DNA of 64,000 nucleotides from Streptomyces sp. DSM 15324 (GCF_001514285.1 NZ_KQ949023.1:1255139-1319138), one strand, 5' to 3'; counted from the stretch's first letter, positions 52,569 to 61,412 are shown. The notes: generated by a model from the sequence alone, not told the origin. Numbers and translations: made by a program.

Positions 52569-53291
52569 ATGGTCGCGATCAGTCTGAGCAAGGTCCAGGA
52601 GACCGCTCCCGCGCTGGTGAACCTCTACAAGAGCGCCGGGGTGTCCCTCGCGAAGCACGGTCTCGACGGCCAACGGGCCGCCGTCTACCTGGTGGTGGAC
52701 TACTCGGGGTCGATGCGGCCGTACTACCAGGACGGCAGTGTGCAGGCGCTGGCCGACCGGGTGCTGGGCCTGTCCGCGCACCTCGACGACGACGGCCGGG
52801 TCCCGGTGGTGTTCTTCTCCACCGACGTCGACGCCGTCACCGACATCGAACTCGGTTCCCACCAGGGCCGGGTGGAGCGGATCGCGGCCGGGCTCGGGCA
52901 CATGGGGAAGACCAGCTACCACCTGGCGATGGACGCGGTCATCGACCACTACCTCGACAGCGGCGCGCGCGAGCCCGCCCTCGTCGTCTTCCAGACCGAC
53001 GGCGGCCCGATCAACAAGCTCGCCGCCGAACGCTACCTCTGCAAGGCGGCCCGGCTGCCGCTGTTCTGGCAGTTCGTCGGCTTCGGCGACCGGGGCAGCA
53101 AGCAGTTCGACTTCCTGCGCAGGCTCGACGAACTCCCCGTCCCCGGCAAGCGGGTGGTCGACAACGCCGGGTTCTTCCACGCCGGCCCGGATCCGCGCCG
53201 GGTCTCCGACGCGGAGCTGTACGACCGGCTGGTCGGCGAGTTCCCGACGTGGCTGGCGGCGGCACGGGCGGCGGGGATCGTCCGGCCGTAG
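52569..53291 (+). CDS. VWA domain protein (TerY/VWFA-like)
   Basis: 240 residues. MVAISLSKVQETAPALVNLYKSAGVSL is a tellurium-resistance-type N-terminal helix, then the von Willebrand A domain with MIDAS motif VVDYSGSM, the Thr of GKTSYHLAMDA and the Asp in VVFQTDGGP, all intact. Binds a divalent metal and probably a protein partner; calcium or stress-related Ter clusters are the usual home, but no other ter gene is here. ATG 52569 with a G-rich stretch upstream. Confidence 0.85.
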   Translation: MVAISLSKVQETAPALVNLYKSAGVSLAKHGLDGQRAAVYLVVDYSGSMRPYYQDGSVQALADRVLGLSAHLDDDGRVPVVFFSTDVDAVTDIELGSHQGRVERIAAGLGHMGKTSYHLAMDAVIDHYLDSGAREPALVVFQTDGGPINKLAAERYLCKAARLPLFWQFVGFGDRGSKQFDFLRRLDELPVPGKRVVDNAGFFHAGPDPRRVSDAELYDRLVGEFPTWLAAARAAGIVRP

Positions 53292-53297
53292 CGCCCG

Positions 53298-54455
53298 CTA
53301 CCAGATCGGCAGCCGTTCGGCGAAGCGCTCTCCCATGCGGCGGTGGGTCGCCGCGTCCGGGTGGACGCCGTCGGGGAGGGGGAGTTCGGCGGCGTCGGCC
53401 TCGCCGTAGAGGTCGCGGCCGTCGACGTAGTGGAGGTGCGGGTCGTCGGCCGCGCGCTCCTCGACCAGGCGGGCGAGGGTGTCGCGGACGACGCGCAGGG
53501 TCAGCTTCCCGAACGCCACCTCGGCGGGGTCGCCCATCGGCTGGAACCACGGCTGCCCCGAGGCGGCCGCGCCGAAGTCCAGGGCGGTGGGGCCCGGGGT
53601 GTCCTCGTGCATGGGGCACAGGATCGGTGACACGACCACCAGCGGGACGGTCGGCCGGCCCTCGCGGATCGTGTCGAGGAAGCCGTGGACCGCGGGGCCG
53701 AAGGCGCGCAGCCGCATCAGATCGGTGTTGACCAGGTTGATGCCGATCTTGACGCTGATCAGGTCGGCGGGCGTGTCGCGCAGGGCGCGGGCGGTGAACG
53801 GGTCGAGCAGGGCGCTGCCGCCCAGGCCGAGGTTGATCAGCTCCATCCCGGCGCGTCTCGCCGCGAGCGCCGGCCAGATGCCCGTCGGGCTCGCGGCGTC
53901 GGAGCCGTGGCTGATCGAACTGCCGTGGTGCAGCCACACCTTGCGGCCCGTGGGCCGGGCCGGTCCGACCGGGGCGTCGGTGCGCAGTGAGAGGAGTTCG
54001 GTGGTCTCGTTGTGCGGCAGCCAGATCTCGATGTCCTTCGTCCCGGCCGGCAGCCCGGCGAAGCGGACGGTGCCCGGCTCGCCGGGGCGCAGGTCGCTGG
54101 TGCCGGCCGCCAGGTCGACGGTCAGGGTGTGGCCGCCGCCGCTCACGCTCCCCCGTCCGGCCGGGCGGCCGTCGACGACGAGGTCGTAGACACCGTCCGG
54201 CCGGGGCGGCGCGCCCGCGTAGACCCGCCGGGTGGGCAGCGCGCGAAGTTCCACGGCGGTGGCGGCGCTGCGGAAGACCAGCCGTACGCCCGAGGGCTGG
54301 GACTCGGCCATGAGCAGCTGCGCGTCGGAGCACTGGGCGCGGGCCCGGGCCGGCAGCCGGTGCGGCAGCACGCCGTGCTCGGTGCGCTCGACGTCCAGGG
54401 CGCCGCGCAGCAGGTCCGCGGTGATCGGCGTGGTGGTCCACGCGGGCCCGGTCAT
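53298..54455 (-). CDS. SGNH/GDSL-type hydrolase
   Basis: 385 residues. The N-terminal half is a beta-sandwich-like accessory domain (residues about 50-165); the catalytic SGNH domain has WLHHGSSISHGSD (nucleophile Ser), NLGLGGSALL (Gly), SVKIGINLVN (Asn) and LPDGVHPDAATHRRMGE (Asp/His). No signal peptide is evident. Likely an esterase acting on an acyl or carbohydrate ester. Its ATG overlaps the stop of the TetR gene (ATGA), so it is probably controlled by that regulator. Confidence 0.85.
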   Translation of the reverse strand: MTGPAWTTTPITADLLRGALDVERTEHGVLPHRLPARARAQCSDAQLLMAESQPSGVRLVFRSAATAVELRALPTRRVYAGAPPRPDGVYDLVVDGRPAGRGSVSGGGHTLTVDLAAGTSDLRPGEPGTVRFAGLPAGTKDIEIWLPHNETTELLSLRTDAPVGPARPTGRKVWLHHGSSISHGSDAASPTGIWPALAARRAGMELINLGLGGSALLDPFTARALRDTPADLISVKIGINLVNTDLMRLRAFGPAVHGFLDTIREGRPTVPLVVVSPILCPMHEDTPGPTALDFGAAASGQPWFQPMGDPAEVAFGKLTLRVVRDTLARLVEERAADDPHLHYVDGRDLYGEADAAELPLPDGVHPDAATHRRMGERFAERLPIW

Positions 54456-55021
54456 ACGGCGGGCCAGGTGCGCAGCAGCGCGTCGAGGGCGTCGAGGACC
54501 CGGGTCCAGGTCTCGTCCGTGTCCGGTGCGCTGTGGCTGAAGCCGCCGCCCAGCTCCAGGCTGACGTAGCCGTGGAAGACGCTGCCCAGGAGGCGCACCG
54601 CATGGGTGCGGTCCGGTTCCGCGAGGTCGTAGCCGCGCAGGATCGCCCGGGTCATCTGCGCGTGCCGGACACCCGCGCTCGCGGCCGCCGTCTCCGTGTC
54701 GAGCCGGAGCTGGGCGGCGGCGTAGCGGCCGGGGTGCTCATGGGCGTAGTCGCGGTAGACGTTGCCCAGGGCGCTCAGGGCGTCCTTGCCGGCTCGTCCG
54801 GCCAGCGCCTCGGAGGCCCGGTCGGCGAGCTCCTCCAGGGCGAGCAGGGCGATACGGGTCCGCAGGTCCTGGGAGTTGCGCACATGGGAGTACAGACTCG
54901 CCACCTTGACGTCGAACCGTCGGGCCAGCGCCGAGACGGTCACCTCGTCGAAGCCGACCTCGTCGGCCAGCTCGGCGCCCGCCCGCACCAGGCGTTCCGT
55001 GGTCAGCCCGACCCGCACCAT
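54452..55021 (-). CDS. TetR/AcrR family regulator with WHG-type C-terminal domain
   Basis: 189 residues. HTH: ADEVGFDEVTVSALARRFDVKVASLYSHVRNSQDLRTRI. The ligand domain contains HAVRLLGSVFHGYVSLELGGGF, the pattern of the WHG subgroup. First gene of a two-gene unit with the SGNH hydrolase. Divergent from the FBP gene across 99 bp that contain a perfect palindrome; whether this regulator binds it is not known. Confidence 0.87.
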   Translation of the reverse strand: MVRVGLTTERLVRAGAELADEVGFDEVTVSALARRFDVKVASLYSHVRNSQDLRTRIALLALEELADRASEALAGRAGKDALSALGNVYRDYAHEHPGRYAAAQLRLDTETAAASAGVRHAQMTRAILRGYDLAEPDRTHAVRLLGSVFHGYVSLELGGGFSHSAPDTDETWTRVLDALDALLRTWPAV

Positions 55022-55082
55022 GCCGTCTCTCCCCTCACCCGGAGCACGCCTGCCCGGAACAAGCCGCCTTAATCAAGTATGC

Positions 55083-55107
55083 ATTTGCCTAAAAGCTTTA
55101 GGCAAAT
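55083..55107. promoter_or_regulatory. Perfect A/T-rich palindrome, probable operator
   Basis: ATTTGCCTAAA (55083-55093), AGC, TTTAGGCAAAT (55097-55107): an 11-bp perfect inverted repeat with a 3-nt centre, 13 bp before the FBP start and 61 bp before the TetR start. Its A/T richness stands out from the surroundings. It could be a protein-binding site or a 5' leader hairpin. Confidence 0.65.
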
Positions 55108-55120
55108 TACCGTCACCTTT

Positions 55121-55612
55121 ATGAAGCCCCTGACCGAGCAGCAGATCCGCGCCGCCTTCGTGAACTGCACCAAGGGCGAGGCCACGCGCCTCGCCGTCCC
55201 GCGCGACCTGGCCGAGCGGCCCTGGGGCGACCTGGACTACCTCGGCTGGCGCGACCCCCAGGCCCCCGACCGCGCCCACCTGGTCGTCGAGCTCGACGGG
55301 CGGCCGACGGCCCTCGCCCTGCGCGCCGCCGCGGGCGCCGTCGGGCAGGCCCGGCGCAGCATGTGCTCGATGTGCCTGACCACCCACTCCGGCGGCGTCG
55401 CCCTGATGGTCGCCCCCAGGGCGGGCCTCGCGGGCCGGCAGGGCAACTCCGTGGGCGCCTACCTCTGCGCCGACCTCGCCTGCTCGCTCTATGTGCGCGG
55501 ACTGCGCGACGCCGGCATCGGCGCCCGGCTGCCCGAGACGCTCACCCTGGAGGAGAAGATCCGGCGGACGGTCGCGAACCTCGCCGCGTTCGTCGCCAAG
55601 GTGACCGGCTGA
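55121..55612 (+). CDS. FBP (FusB-like, EF-G-binding) zinc-finger domain protein
   Basis: 163 residues. Starts MKPLTEQQIRAAFVNCTKGEATRL and contains a four-Cys treble clef, CSMCLTTH and YLCADLACSLYVRGL, followed by a C-terminal helix. This is the FBP C-terminal domain; in FusB it binds EF-G and rescues ribosomes from fusidic acid. The N-terminal half differs from staphylococcal FusB, so fusidic acid resistance should not be assumed. ATG 55121 lies just after the palindrome with no SD of note. Confidence 0.82.
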   Translation: MKPLTEQQIRAAFVNCTKGEATRLAVPRDLAERPWGDLDYLGWRDPQAPDRAHLVVELDGRPTALALRAAAGAVGQARRSMCSMCLTTHSGGVALMVAPRAGLAGRQGNSVGAYLCADLACSLYVRGLRDAGIGARLPETLTLEEKIRRTVANLAAFVAKVTG

Positions 55613-55615
55613 GGG

Positions 55616-56563
55616 TCATCCGCGCGCGGCGAGCACATCGGCCCTGCACTCCTGCGGCGTCCCCCACGCCGACCGCAGCGCCCGCGCCTTGGTCAGCCAG
55701 AGCGACAGGTCGTACTCCTGGGTGTACCCGATCGCGCCGTGGAGCTGGAGCGCCGTGCGCGCACAGGTGTACGCCGCCTCGCAGGCACCCAGCTTCGCCG
55801 CCGCCACGTCCGCGGGCGCCATGGTCACGGCGGCGCCCAGCACCAGCGGCCGGGCGAACTCCAGCGCGATGCGCGCGTCCGCCAGCCGGTGCTTGACCGC
55901 CTGGAACGAACCCACCGCGACCCCGAACTGCGTGCGCCGCCGCACGTACCCCACCGTCCGGTCCAGCAGCGCGAGACCGACCCCGAGCGCCTGGGCGGCG
56001 GTGGTGAGGCGGGCCAGCAGCAGGGCCTTGGGCGGCGGCCCGGAGGCGAGCAGCTCTCCGCCCGGCCACAGCCGGGTCAGCCGCCGCGCCGGGTCCAGGG
56101 AGGGCCGTACGGGGTCGTGACCGGGGGCCAGGCGCACCCCGTCGGGCGCGACGGACAGCCGTACGTCCGCCAGGTCGCCGTCGAGCGCGTACGCCCCCGC
56201 ACACGCCACCGTCGCCACCGACCGGCCCGCCGCCAGCGCCGGCAACAGCCGCTTCGCGGGCCCCGGTTCACGGATCAGGGCGGCCGCGGTCACCGTCTCC
56301 ACCAGCGGACCCGGCACCGCGTGCCGCCCCAGCTCCACGAACGCCACGGCCAGGTCGACCGGCCGACACCCCAGCCCCTCATACTCCTCCGGGACCGCCA
56401 GCGCGAACACCCCCGCGTCGGCCAGCCGCGACCACAGCGCCCGCCCGCCCGTGTGGTCCCCCCGGCTCCACTCCCGCACCGTCCGCGGCGTGCCGGCCGC
56501 CGTCAGCAGCGCGTCCAGGGACGCGGCGAACGCCCGCTGCTCGGTCTCGAGGAGGAAGCGCAT
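55616..56563 (-). CDS. Acyl-CoA dehydrogenase, small/partner subunit (steroid-type)
   Basis: 315 residues, shorter than a typical acyl-CoA dehydrogenase (about 380) because the middle sheet domain is reduced. WSRLADAGVFALAVPEEYEGLG and the C-terminal VGYVRRRTQFGVAVGSFQAVKHRLADARIALE and LQLHGAIGYTQEYDLSLWLTKA are clear. Pairs of divergent acyl-CoA dehydrogenases encoded side by side form alpha2beta2 enzymes in steroid degraders; this fits with the next gene, whose TGA overlaps its ATG by 1 nt. Acts presumably on a steroid-ring CoA ester. Confidence 0.85.
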   Translation of the reverse strand: MRFLLETEQRAFAASLDALLTAAGTPRTVREWSRGDHTGGRALWSRLADAGVFALAVPEEYEGLGCRPVDLAVAFVELGRHAVPGPLVETVTAAALIREPGPAKRLLPALAAGRSVATVACAGAYALDGDLADVRLSVAPDGVRLAPGHDPVRPSLDPARRLTRLWPGGELLASGPPPKALLLARLTTAAQALGVGLALLDRTVGYVRRRTQFGVAVGSFQAVKHRLADARIALEFARPLVLGAAVTMAPADVAAAKLGACEAAYTCARTALQLHGAIGYTQEYDLSLWLTKARALRSAWGTPQECRADVLAARG

Positions 56564-57702
56564 CAGCGGCGTCCCTTCGGCAGGCCGAGCAGCCGCTCGG
56601 CGACGATGTCGCGCTGGATCTCGTTGGTGCCCGCGTAGATCGGACCGGCGAGCGAGAACACGTACCGCTCGGCCCACTCGGTGTCCGCCCGCTCGCCGTC
56701 CCCGGCCAGCAGGTCGAGCGCCGTCTCGTGCAGCGCGATGTCGTACTCGGACCAGAAGACCTTGTTCAGGCTGGACTCCGGGCCGAGCGGCTCGCCCGCC
56801 AGGAAGCGGGAGGCGGCCGCATAGGTGAACAGCTGGTGGGCGCGGGCCCCGACGAGCGCGTCCGCGACCCGCGCGGCCGACTCCGCGGGGCTGCCCCGGG
56901 CCCGCCACAGGTCGTACAGGCGGTCGGCGGAGGCGAGGAAGCGGCCGGGGGAGCGCAGGGTGAGCCCCCGTTCGTTCGCCGCCGTCGACATCGCGATCCG
57001 CCAGCCCTGCCCGGGCGCCCCGATCACGTCCTCGTCCGGCACGAACACCTCGTCCAGGAACAGCTCCGCGAACGCCGGCTTGCCGTCGAGACGGCCGATC
57101 GGACGCACCGTCACCCCGGGCGCGCGCAGGTCGAACATCACGTAGCTGAGCCCCTGGTGGGGCCTCGGGGCGTCCGGTTCGCTGCGGAACAGGCCGAAGG
57201 CGCGATCCGCGAACGCCGCGCGCGACGACCAGGTCTTCTGGCCGCTCAGCAGCCAGCCGCCGGCCGTGCGGACCGCCCGTGAGCGCAGCGCGGCCAGGTC
57301 CGATCCGGCCTCCGGCTCCGACCAGGCCTGCGCCCACACCGTCTCGCCACGGGCCATCGGCGGCAGCACCCGGTCGCACTGCTCCGGTGTGCCGTGCTCC
57401 AGCAGGGTCGGCCCCAGCAGGCTGATCCCGTTCTGGTTGACGCGCCCCGGGGCGTCCGCCGCGTAGTACTCCTCCTCGAACAGCAGCCAGCGGATCAGCC
57501 CGCACCCCCGGCCGCCGTACCGCACGGGCCAGTCCACCACCGACCAGCCGTCCGCGGCGAGTTCGGCCTCCCACGCGCGGTGCGCGGCGAACCCCTCGGC
57601 CGTCTCCAGGGACGGCGGCGCGACGGCGGGCACATGCGCGTCCAGCCAGGCGCGGGCCTCGGCGCGGAAGGCCTCCTCCTCCCGGGTGAGGGTGAGGTCC
57701 AT
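56563..57702 (-). CDS. Acyl-CoA dehydrogenase, main subunit (steroid-type)
   Basis: 379 residues. LTREEEAFRAEARAWLDAHVP, WAQAWSEPEAGSDLAALRSRAVRT (FAD/substrate loop), GWLLSGQKTWSSRA, ERGLTLRS and the C-terminal YAGTNEIQRDIVAERLLGLP. The last motif matches FadE-type enzymes of cholesterol catabolism (for example the FadE30/IpdE group). ATG 57702. First gene of a two-gene minus-strand unit, divergent from the IpdF-like gene across a KstR2-like operator. Confidence 0.88.
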   Translation of the reverse strand: MDLTLTREEEAFRAEARAWLDAHVPAVAPPSLETAEGFAAHRAWEAELAADGWSVVDWPVRYGGRGCGLIRWLLFEEEYYAADAPGRVNQNGISLLGPTLLEHGTPEQCDRVLPPMARGETVWAQAWSEPEAGSDLAALRSRAVRTAGGWLLSGQKTWSSRAAFADRAFGLFRSEPDAPRPHQGLSYVMFDLRAPGVTVRPIGRLDGKPAFAELFLDEVFVPDEDVIGAPGQGWRIAMSTAANERGLTLRSPGRFLASADRLYDLWRARGSPAESAARVADALVGARAHQLFTYAAASRFLAGEPLGPESSLNKVFWSEYDIALHETALDLLAGDGERADTEWAERYVFSLAGPIYAGTNEIQRDIVAERLLGLPKGRR

Positions 57703-57756
57703 GAGCGGCCCTCCTTTTCCTCGGGCGGCCGGTCTTTCCGTGGGCGGCCGACTTTT

Positions 57757-57774
57757 CTAACAAGTGTTTGGTAG
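57757..57774. promoter_or_regulatory. KstR2-like operator 1
   Basis: CTAACAAGTGTTTGGTAG. Its core AACAAGTGTTTGGT matches the mycobacterial KstR2 pattern AnCAAGnnCTTGnT except for one base. It lies between divergent genes (start codons at 57702 and 57789) and close to the second. Confidence 0.65.
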
Positions 57775-57788
57775 GTTAGCGTGGCGGT

Positions 57789-58577
57789 ATGACAGACGTC
57801 GAGACTCCGGCGTACGTACCCGGCCACGGACTGCTCGCGGGCCGCACCGCCGTCATCACCGCGGCGGCCGGCGCGGGCATCGGCGGCGCCACCGCCCGGC
57901 GCTTCCTGGAGGAGGGCGCCCGCGTCGTCATCAGCGACGCCCACACCCGGCGCCTGAAGGAGTACGAGGCCGAACTCGCCCGGGAGTTCGGCGCCGCCTC
58001 GGTCACCGCCACCCCCTGTGACGTCACCGACGACAGCCAGGTCCGGGCCCTGTTCGAAACAGCCGTGCGGACGCACGGAGGGCTCGACGTCGTCGTCAAC
58101 AACGCCGGCCTCGGCGGCACCGCACCCCTCGTCGACATGACCGACGACCAGTGGACCCGCGTCCTGGACGTCACGCTGAACGGCACCTTCCGCTGCACCC
58201 GGGCCGCGCTCCGCCTGATGCGCGGCCCCGGACGCGGCGTGATCGTCAACAACGCCTCCGTGGTCGGCTGGCGCGCCCAGGCCGGACAGGCCCACTACGC
58301 CGCCGCCAAGGCCGGGGTGATGGCCCTGACCCGCTGCGCGGCGATCGAGGCCGCCGCCTACGGCGTCCGCGTCAACGCCGTCGCACCGAGCCTCGCCATG
58401 CATCCCCACCTGGTGAAGGTGACCACGCCCGAACTCCTGGCGGAGCTGACCGCACGCGAGGCCTTCGGCCGGTACGCCGAACCCTGGGAGGTCGCCAACG
58501 TGATCGTGTTCCTCGCGTCCGGCTACTCCTCGTACCTGACGGGCGAGACCGTCTCCGTCAGCAGCCAGCACGCGTAG
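57789..58577 (+). CDS. ipdF: Short-chain dehydrogenase, IpdF-like
   Basis: 262 residues. Rossmann motif TAAAGAGIGGATARRFLEEGARVVISD, NNAGLGG, catalytic NNASVVGWRAQAGQAHYAAAKAG (Ser, Tyr, Lys) and VNAVAPSLAMHPH. It resembles Rv3559c/IpdF, which oxidises the 5-hydroxy group of the HIP-CoA intermediate in steroid breakdown. The assignment rests on the neighbours as much as on the sequence. ATG 57789 is just after operator 1; the regulator gene follows 15 bp later. Confidence 0.85.
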   Translation: MTDVETPAYVPGHGLLAGRTAVITAAAGAGIGGATARRFLEEGARVVISDAHTRRLKEYEAELAREFGAASVTATPCDVTDDSQVRALFETAVRTHGGLDVVVNNAGLGGTAPLVDMTDDQWTRVLDVTLNGTFRCTRAALRLMRGPGRGVIVNNASVVGWRAQAGQAHYAAAKAGVMALTRCAAIEAAAYGVRVNAVAPSLAMHPHLVKVTTPELLAELTAREAFGRYAEPWEVANVIVFLASGYSSYLTGETVSVSSQHA

Positions 58578-58592
58578 GACGACAATGGGCCC

Positions 58593-59204
58593 GTGCCGAC
58601 CAAGAAGAAGCCCCAGGTGACCGCCGCGCCCGCCCGGCGCCGCGAACTCCTCGACACCGCCGCCGAGGTCTTCGCCGAACAGGGCTACAACGCCACCACC
58701 GTCCGCAAGATCGCCGACCACGCGGGCATGCTCGCCGGCAGCCTCTACTACCACTTCGACTCCAAGGAATCGATGCTGGAGGAGATCCTGCGCACGTTCC
58801 TCGACGAGCTGTGGGCCGGCTACGACACCGTCCTCGACGCCGGCCTCGGCCCCCGCGAGACGCTGGAGGCCCTCGTCACCGAGTCGTTCCGGGAGATCGA
58901 CCGGCACCGCGCCGCCGTCGCCATCTACCAGAAGGAGAGCCGACAGCTCCTCGCCCAGGAACGGTTCGCGTTCCTCGCCGAGTCCCAGCGCAGATTCGAG
59001 AAGGCGTGGCTCGCCACGCTGGAACGCGGGGTCGGCCTGAAGGTCTTCCGCGCCGACCTCGACGTCCGTCTCACCTACCGGTTCGTCCGCGACACCGTCT
59101 GGGTCGCCGCCTCCTGGTACCGGCCCGGCGGACAGCACAGTCCCGAGGAGATCGCCCGGCAGTACCTGTCGATGGTGCTGGACGGGATCGCCGTACGCAC
59201 GTAA
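58593..59204 (+). CDS. kstR2: TetR family regulator, KstR2-like
   Basis: 203 residues, the length of mycobacterial KstR2. HTH: AAEVFAEQGYNATTVRKIADHAGMLAGSLYYHFDSKESMLEEIL. The C-terminal domain has YQKESRQLLAQERFAFLAESQRRFE and ends YLSMVLDGIAVR, as in the KstR2/FadR-like group. Expected to repress the surrounding catabolic genes until a HIP-CoA ester binds. GTG 58593 is 6 nt after GACAAT, so possibly leaderless. Confidence 0.83.
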   Translation: MPTKKKPQVTAAPARRRELLDTAAEVFAEQGYNATTVRKIADHAGMLAGSLYYHFDSKESMLEEILRTFLDELWAGYDTVLDAGLGPRETLEALVTESFREIDRHRAAVAIYQKESRQLLAQERFAFLAESQRRFEKAWLATLERGVGLKVFRADLDVRLTYRFVRDTVWVAASWYRPGGQHSPEEIARQYLSMVLDGIAVRT

Positions 59205-59221
59205 CCCATTGGGGAGTTGCC

Positions 59222-60379
59222 ATGGCCGAGGCCTACATCGTCGAAGCGGTCCGTACGCCCGTCGGGCGGCGCGGGGGAGGACTCAGCGCGGTCCACCCGG
59301 CCGATCTGGGCGCACACGTGCTGAAGGAACTCGTCGCCCGCGCCGCCGTCGACCCGGCCGCCGTCGAGGACGTGATCCTCGGCTGCCTGGACGCCGTGGG
59401 ACCGCAGGCCGGGGACATCGCCCGCACCTGCTGGCTGGCCGCCGGACTGCCCGAGGAGGTGCCCGGCGTCACCGTGGACCGCCAGTGCGGCTCCTCCCAG
59501 CAGGCCGTCCACTTCGCCGCGCAGGCCGTGCTCTCCGGCACCCAGGACCTGGTCGTCGCGGGCGGCGTGCAGAACATGTCGCAGATCCCCATCGCCTTCG
59601 CCACCCGCCAGGCCGCCGAGCCCCTCGGCTTCACCCAGGGCCCCTTCGCGGGCAGCGAGGGCTGGCGCGCCCGCTACGGCGAGCGGCCCGTCAACCAGTT
59701 CGCCGGCGCCGAGATGATCGCCGCCAAGTGGGGCATCAGCCGCCGGGACCAGGAGGAGTTCGCCCTGCGCTCCCACCGGCGGGCGGTACGGGCCATCGAC
59801 GAGGGCCGCTTCGCCCGGGAGACCGTCGCCCTCGGCGACGTGACGGCCGACGAGGGGCCGCGCCGGGATACCTCCCTGGAGAAGATGGCCGCCCTCAAGC
59901 CCGTCATCGACGGCGGCACCGTCACCGCCGCCTGCTCCTCCCAGGTCTCCGACGGCGCCGCCGCCCTGCTCCTCGCCTCCGAGCGCGCGGTCCGCGAACA
60001 CGGCCTCACCCCCCGCGCGCGCGTGCACCACCTCTCCGTACGCGGCGAGGACCCCATCCGCATGCTGACCGCGCCGATCCCGGCGACGGCGTACGCGTTC
60101 AAGAAGACCGGGCTGACCATCGACGACATCGACCTCGTCGAGATCAACGAGGCCTTCGCCCCCGTCGTCCTCGCCTGGCTGAAGGAGACCGGCGCCGACC
60201 CGGACAAGGTCAACGTCAACGGCGGCGCCATCGCCCTCGGCCACCCCCTCGGCGCCACCGGCACCAAGCTGATGACGACCCTGCTGCACGAACTGGAGCG
60301 CACGGGCGGGAGGTACGGCCTGCAGACGATGTGCGAGGGCGGCGGACAGGCGAACGTGACGATCATCGAGAGGCTCTGA
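59222..60379 (+). CDS. fadA6: Acetyl-CoA C-acyltransferase (thiolase), FadA6-like
   Basis: 385 residues. Nucleophile Cys in VTVDRQCGSSQQAVHFAAQ; EINEAFAPV; and NVNGGAIALGHPLGATGTKL with the His, then LQTMCEGGGQANVTIIERL with the second Cys. Complete thiolase. FadA6 cleaves acetyl-CoA or a ring product in the last steps of the HIP pathway. GGGAG precedes the ATG. The 3' end overlaps the convergent IpdC-like gene by 17 bp. Confidence 0.88.
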   Translation: MAEAYIVEAVRTPVGRRGGGLSAVHPADLGAHVLKELVARAAVDPAAVEDVILGCLDAVGPQAGDIARTCWLAAGLPEEVPGVTVDRQCGSSQQAVHFAAQAVLSGTQDLVVAGGVQNMSQIPIAFATRQAAEPLGFTQGPFAGSEGWRARYGERPVNQFAGAEMIAAKWGISRRDQEEFALRSHRRAVRAIDEGRFARETVALGDVTADEGPRRDTSLEKMAALKPVIDGGTVTAACSSQVSDGAAALLLASERAVREHGLTPRARVHHLSVRGEDPIRMLTAPIPATAYAFKKTGLTIDDIDLVEINEAFAPVVLAWLKETGADPDKVNVNGGAIALGHPLGATGTKLMTTLLHELERTGGRYGLQTMCEGGGQANVTIIERL

Positions 60380-61412
60380 GCCCCTCCAGGACCTCCTCCG
60401 CCTCCTTCACGATCCGCTCCACCAGCCCCGCGCACGACGGCAGGTCGTCGATCACCCCGGCGACCTGCCCGGCGGCCATCACGCCGAGGTCCGTGCGGCC
60501 GTCCACCATCGCCGACCTCAGCAGCATCGGGGTGTTGGCGGCCAGCAGGACCTGGCTCAAGGACAGGTCCTTGCCGTGGCGCAGGGCGAGACCGTCCCGG
60601 ACCATGCCCGGCCAGGACAGTCCCGACAGCTTGCGGAACGCCGCCGCCCGCCGCACCGCGTGCAGCAGACGGCTAAGGCGGCCCGAGCGCTCCAGGGCGT
60701 CCACCAGGTCCGTGCGGAGCATGCGGTGCGGAAGGCCGTCCACCGCGCGGGTGACCGTGACGTCCCGCACCGAGGCCGCCAGATAGCGGGCCTTCACCGG
60801 ATCCGGCACCGTCGAGTCCGACGTCAGCAGGAAACGCGTGCCCATCGCCACGCCCGCCGCCCCGTAGGCCAGCGCCGCGACCAGCCCCCGTCCGTCGAAG
60901 AAGCCGCCCGCCGCCACCACCGGGATGTCCACCGCGTCGACCACCTGCGGCAGCAGCACGGTCGTCGCCACCTCGCCGGTGTGCCCGCCGCCCTCCCCGC
61001 CCTGCACCAGCACCGCGTCCGCCCCCCACGCCGCGACCTTCTCGGCGTGCCGGCGCGCCCCCACGGAGGGCATCACGACGACCCCGGCCTCCTTCAGCTC
61101 GGCGATCAGCTCCCGGGAGGGCGCCAGCGCGAAGGACGCCACCCGCACCCCCTCGTCGACGACGATGCGCACCCGGTCCCCGGCGTCCCCCGCGTCCGCC
61201 CGCAGATTCACCCCGAACGGCGCGTCCGTACGGGACTTGACCTCCCGCACCGCCTCCCGCAGCCCGTCCACGGTCATCGTCGCCGAACCGAGCACGCCCA
61301 GCGCGCCCGCCTCCGCCACCGCCGACACCAGCCGGGGACCCGCCACCCAGCCCATCCCGGTCTGCACGAGGGGATGCCGCACCCCGACCAGCCGCGTCAG
61401 CGCCGTCTCCAT
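60363..61412 (-). CDS. ipdC: NAD(P)H-dependent flavin oxidoreductase, IpdC-like
   Basis: 349 residues, nitronate-monooxygenase-type TIM barrel with FMN: HPLVQTGMGWVAGPRLVSAVAEAGALG, VLVQGGEGGGHTG, PVVAAGGFFDGRGLVAALAYGAAGVAMGTRFLLT. Catalytic His of true nitronate monooxygenases is in GGHTG. In steroid clusters the paralogue IpdC (Rv3553) acts on the ring-opening CoA intermediate. Overlaps the IpdB-like stop by 1 nt. Confidence 0.86.
   Translation of the reverse strand: METALTRLVGVRHPLVQTGMGWVAGPRLVSAVAEAGALGVLGSATMTVDGLREAVREVKSRTDAPFGVNLRADAGDAGDRVRIVVDEGVRVASFALAPSRELIAELKEAGVVVMPSVGARRHAEKVAAWGADAVLVQGGEGGGHTGEVATTVLLPQVVDAVDIPVVAAGGFFDGRGLVAALAYGAAGVAMGTRFLLTSDSTVPDPVKARYLAASVRDVTVTRAVDGLPHRMLRTDLVDALERSGRLSRLLHAVRRAAAFRKLSGLSWPGMVRDGLALRHGKDLSLSQVLLAANTPMLLRSAMVDGRTDLGVMAAGQVAGVIDDLPSCAGLVERIVKEAEEVLEGLRASR

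Noticed and set aside
55121..55612. Fusidic acid resistance gene call for the FBP protein
   Set aside because: Only the zinc-finger domain is shared with FusB; resistance cannot be inferred from that.
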